Below the pieces are notes generated by a model that made no database searches, was not told the origin of the DNA, and was given only the letters and a program-made list of their open reading frames with translations. Below, piece after piece: positions 6,131-6,957 of a stretch of DNA of 6,957 nt. Source of the DNA: Chloroflexi bacterium RIFCSPLOWO2_02_FULL_71_16. GTDB lineage: Bacteria > Chloroflexota > Limnocylindria > P2-11E. Where the stretch lies: contig MGON01000041.1 in the NCBI GenBank assembly GCA_001795345.1, forward strand, positions 7,476 through 14,432, read 5' to 3'. A program made the position numbers and the translations under genes. Every line of letters begins with the position of its first letter. Positions within the stretch are counted from its first letter, which is position 1.

Positions 6131-6957
6131 TGGACCTCCACGGACGCGGGGAGGATGTGTATCCAGGTCAGGCCGGGCTTCAGCGTGATGGCGGTCCCGG
6201 ATGCATCGGCGAAGCGGTACGTGCCGGACCCGCCGCGGCTCCAGGTGCCCTCGTGGCGCTTCCCGTCGCGCAGCACGATCACCGGACCGGAACCGGTCCC
6301 GCGATACGTGAGCGATGGCGCGCCCGCGACATCGGACGTGCCGGCGATCTCCGTCACCTCGGTGCTGATCACGACGACGTTCTCCGGAAGGACCTCGAGC
6401 CCGACCGCCTCGTCGATCGTCGGCCGGCCGCCGTGGAGGCGCCGGTACGCGCCCACTCCCGCGTCGTACTCGTAGCGGACGCTCGGCGGATCGCCGTAGG
6501 GGACGAGAAGCGATGCGCCATTCTCCCCACCCTGCGGCGCGTCGCCGAACGCGAGGTCCGGAACGCTGACGCGCTCGCGGCCGCGCTCCCCTGCCGCCTC
6601 GCGGACCGAGTCCGCGGAGGTGAAGGCGTTGTACGGCGCGACCCGCTCGCGGATGCGCTCGAACGCCTCGGGATGCTCGAACTCGTCCACCTGGACGAAC
6701 CCGCCGCCGCGTGCGGCGCCGCTCACCTCGCGCGCGACCGCCTGGGAGGCGCCCACGTGGACGAGGATCGCGCCCATCCGCGAAGCCTCGTCGACGTCGG
6801 TGCTCCGCGCGCTGCGGACCGGGCCGACACGGTCGGGCTCCTCGGAGTGGAAGACGAGCGCGAGGCGCGTGATGCCGCCCTCGACCGGGATCTCGAGGAC
6901 GAGGTCAGCGGCGGCGAGCCCGGCCTGGGGGCGGGCGGCCCGGTCGTTCGCGACCTT
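6127..6957 (-). CDS. YerB-like DUF3048 protein, 5' end outside window
   Basis: The last 276 codons are present; the frame is open to the window edge, so the start and any signal peptide or lipobox are missing. The visible part opens with the DUF3048 signature: ARPQAGL (residues 8-14), EIPVEGGITR (22-31), then VGPVRSARSTD (44-54). A middle part with PYNAFTSAD (108-116) matches the YerB 'asparagine-Leu/Phe-Tyr/Thr-Ser' region. The C-terminal DUF3048_C domain shows YDAGVGAYRR (164-173), VVVIST (194-199), RDGKRHEGTWSR (230-241) and a final LKPGLTWIHILP (259-270). YerB relatives are exported lipoproteins, usually of unknown role; nothing here gives a substrate. The stop is shared with the start of the next gene (GTGA), so the two are probably co-translated. 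Family assignment rests on remembered motifs but these are numerous and in order. The biochemical function is unknown. Confidence 0.88.
   Translation of the reverse strand, partial: KVANDRAARPQAGLAAADLVLEIPVEGGITRLALVFHSEEPDRVGPVRSARSTDVDEASRMGAILVHVGASQAVAREVSGAARGGGFVQVDEFEHPEAFERIRERVAPYNAFTSADSVREAAGERGRERVSVPDLAFGDAPQGGENGASLLVPYGDPPSVRYEYDAGVGAYRRLHGGRPTIDEAVGLEVLPENVVVISTEVTEIAGTSDVAGAPSLTYRGTGSGPVIVLRDGKRHEGTWSRGGSGTYRFADASGTAITLKPGLTWIHILPASVEVQ
6134..6139 (-). promoter_or_regulatory. ribosome binding site of the membrane gene
   Basis: GGAGGT on the minus strand lies inside the last codons of the DUF3048 gene, 3 bases before the GTG at 6130. The spacing is shorter than usual, but the match to the 16S tail is full. 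It supports the GTG start and coupling to the upstream gene. Confidence 0.6.

Noticed and set aside
1..6957. CRISPR array, insertion sequence, tRNA or prophage signal
   Set aside because: No regular repeat-spacer pattern, terminal inverted repeats with transposase, tRNA fold or phage gene was seen. The window is almost fully covered by minus-strand genes.

Overview
All genes in this 6957-base window read on the minus strand, so transcription runs from the right edge to the left. The DNA is very G+C-rich, with 70-83% in 60-base lines counted inside radA. Third codon positions are mostly G or C, and GTG starts and 1-14 base gene overlaps are common. The order radA, yacL-like, ispD, ispF, cysS is a thinned version of the Bacillus subtilis radA-disA-yacL-ispD-ispF-gltX-cysE-cysS cluster. 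With a DUF3048 (YerB-like) protein beside it, this suggests a high-G+C bacterium of the Terrabacteria type. Chloroflexota is my best guess, with Actinomycetota second; this rests on gene style, not on a search.

The right part (about 5420-6957) holds the C-terminal 276 residues of a YerB-like DUF3048 protein. It is followed through a GTGA overlap by an unrecognised protein with about five or six membrane segments, whose DNA is clearly poorer in G+C than its neighbours. A short gap with an 8-bp-stem hairpin leads to radA (4014-5384), a complete DNA-repair ATPase of the RecA/Lon-like type. A 108-base gap follows, holding a perfect Shine-Dalgarno for the next gene but no promoter I can support.

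The left part (1-3905) is a tight run of a membrane-anchored PIN/TRAM protein of the YacL type, ispD, ispF (ATGA overlap), cysS, and the first 46 codons of one more gene that leaves the window at base 1. IspD and IspF are the third and fifth dedicated steps of the MEP isoprenoid pathway. CysS charges tRNA-Cys. The gene after cysS starts with a low-complexity Gly/Arg-rich segment; by position it could be rlmB/trmH, but no diagnostic domain is visible.

This is mainly housekeeping DNA and I see no mobile element, CRISPR array, RNA gene or defence system. Four points deserve a second look. The cysS reading frame carries conserved N-terminal sequence upstream of its first usual start codon, with an ATC behind a good ribosome binding site. 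IspF lacks the Phe/Arg/Glu set usually found at the trimer axis. The membrane gene upstream of radA differs in base composition. No disA lies between radA and the yacL-like gene.
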